A stretch of DNA of 7,118 nt from Bradyrhizobiaceae bacterium (GTDB taxonomy: Bacteria > Pseudomonadota > Alphaproteobacteria > Rhizobiales > Hyphomicrobiaceae): the NCBI GenBank assembly GCA_947475855.1, contig CANJPN010000319.1:1-7118 (forward strand), given 5' to 3'. Shown in pieces: positions 6,514 through 7,118 of this stretch. Numbering within the stretch: the first letter of the stretch is position 1; every line of letters begins with the position of its first letter. The notes under the pieces were generated by a model that saw nothing but the letters and a program-made list of their open reading frames with translations, was not told where the DNA came from and did not search any database. A program made the position numbers and the translations under genes.

Positions 6514-7118
6514 GAAACAGCTCGATTCACGCGCTCTGCGATCGCCGTGTGCGTCGCCGCGGCATCTATGGTCTCGTTGCTCTCCCCGCTTGCCCAGGCG
6601 CAGGAACAGCCGGCAAGCTATCCCTCGCGGCAGATCGAATTCGTGGTGCCGTTTCCTGCGGGCGGCTCGGCAGACGTGATCGCGCGGCTGGTTGCGCACG
6701 CTGCAGCCGAGACATGGCTCCAGACGATCGTGATCCAGAACCGGGCGGGTGCCACCGGCCAGATCGCTGGCGAGTACGTAACGCGCGCGCCGCCTGACGG
6801 CTATGTGTTGCTGTTGGCGACGGCATCGACACATACCGTGTTGCCGGCTTTCAAGCCGAACTTGCCCTACGATACGGTGACCGGGTTCGCACCGGCGACA
6901 CTCCTCTCGACATTCCCCAACATGCTGGTGGTCAATCCACAGAAGGTGACGGCACAGACGGTCGCCGACTTCATCCGGTACGTCAAAGACAACCCGGGCA
7001 AGCTCAACTACGCAAGCACCGGGCAGGGCTCATCCACTCACTTCACCGCCGAGCTGTTCAAGCTGATGACCGGCACGAAGATGACGCACGTGCCCTATCG
7101 CGGCGGCTCCACCGGCCA
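6511..7118 (+). CDS. Bug/TctC-family tripartite tricarboxylate transporter substrate-binding protein (3), truncated by window end
   Basis: The frame is open from the ATG at 6511 to the right edge (202 complete codons), so about the last third of a typical protein is outside. Residues 1-30 are a clear Sec signal peptide: Arg5 and Arg8, a hydrophobic core at about 10-25, and cleavage after LAQA before QEQPASYP. Bug family hallmarks follow: the VPFPAGGSADVIAR ligand loop (46-59), QNRAGATGQIAGEYV (76-90), APPDGY (93-98), the LNYASTGQGSSTHF segment (165-178) and HVPYRGG (193-199). It is closer to the textbook Bug pattern than the other two copies. The one-base overlap with the dioxygenase gene suggests it captures the dioxygenase substrate or a related compound in the periplasm; this link is inference. 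No TctA or TctB gene is visible, though one could follow beyond the window. Confidence 0.94.
   Translation, partial: METARFTRSAIAVCVAAASMVSLLSPLAQAQEQPASYPSRQIEFVVPFPAGGSADVIARLVAHAAAETWLQTIVIQNRAGATGQIAGEYVTRAPPDGYVLLLATASTHTVLPAFKPNLPYDTVTGFAPATLLSTFPNMLVVNPQKVTAQTVADFIRYVKDNPGKLNYASTGQGSSTHFTAELFKLMTGTKMTHVPYRGGSTG

Noticed and set aside
1..7118. A hidden defence, CRISPR, phage or transposon system
   Set aside because: No regularly spaced repeats, transposase, integrase, nuclease or toxin-antitoxin motifs were found on either strand; all larger genes fall in metabolic or transport families.

Overview
The window looks like chromosomal DNA of a GC-rich proteobacterium, most likely an alphaproteobacterium of the Bradyrhizobium/Xanthobacteraceae kind. 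This is an inference from the high GC content, the codon use (G/C third positions), and the gene types. Three genes here encode solute-binding proteins of the Bug/TctC family, a family heavily expanded in such soil bacteria and in Burkholderiales. No rRNA, tRNA, CRISPR array, intact insertion sequence or phage gene was seen.

Layout. The left edge (2-724, +) is the C-terminal part of a metal-dependent amidohydrolase of the ACMSD-like PF04909 family. Next come a membrane fatty acid desaturase (868-1761, +), a first Bug/TctC periplasmic binding protein (1911-2909, +) and a small cupin-fold protein (3033-3596, +). A hairpin at 3638-3681 probably ends the cupin transcript. On the minus strand, 3785-4201 is the C-terminal quarter or so of a phosphoesterase (phospholipase C/acid phosphatase, PF04185) whose N-terminal part is missing; I read it as a gene remnant. 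Also on the minus strand, 4342-5445 is a second, divergent Bug/TctC-like protein. It is transcribed away from a TauD/TfdA-type 2-oxoglutarate-dependent dioxygenase (5669-6511, +). The region between them (5446-5668) holds candidate overlapping divergent promoters and a short 11-bp tandem repeat. The dioxygenase stop codon overlaps the start of a third Bug/TctC protein (6511 to the right edge, truncated by the window end).

How the genes may work together. The mix of orphan periplasmic binding proteins and soluble catabolic-type enzymes (amidohydrolase, Fe(II)/2-oxoglutarate dioxygenase, cupin) suggests accessory scavenging of unknown small organic acids. The best-supported functional link is the dioxygenase with the third Bug protein, which are translationally coupled. 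No TctA/TctB membrane subunits lie in the window, so the binding proteins would need permease subunits encoded elsewhere or act as sensors. The substrate cannot be read from the sequence. The phosphoesterase remnant shows that the region has undergone deletion or rearrangement. I saw no clear new defence or mobile system here; the window is mostly an ordinary accessory metabolic region.
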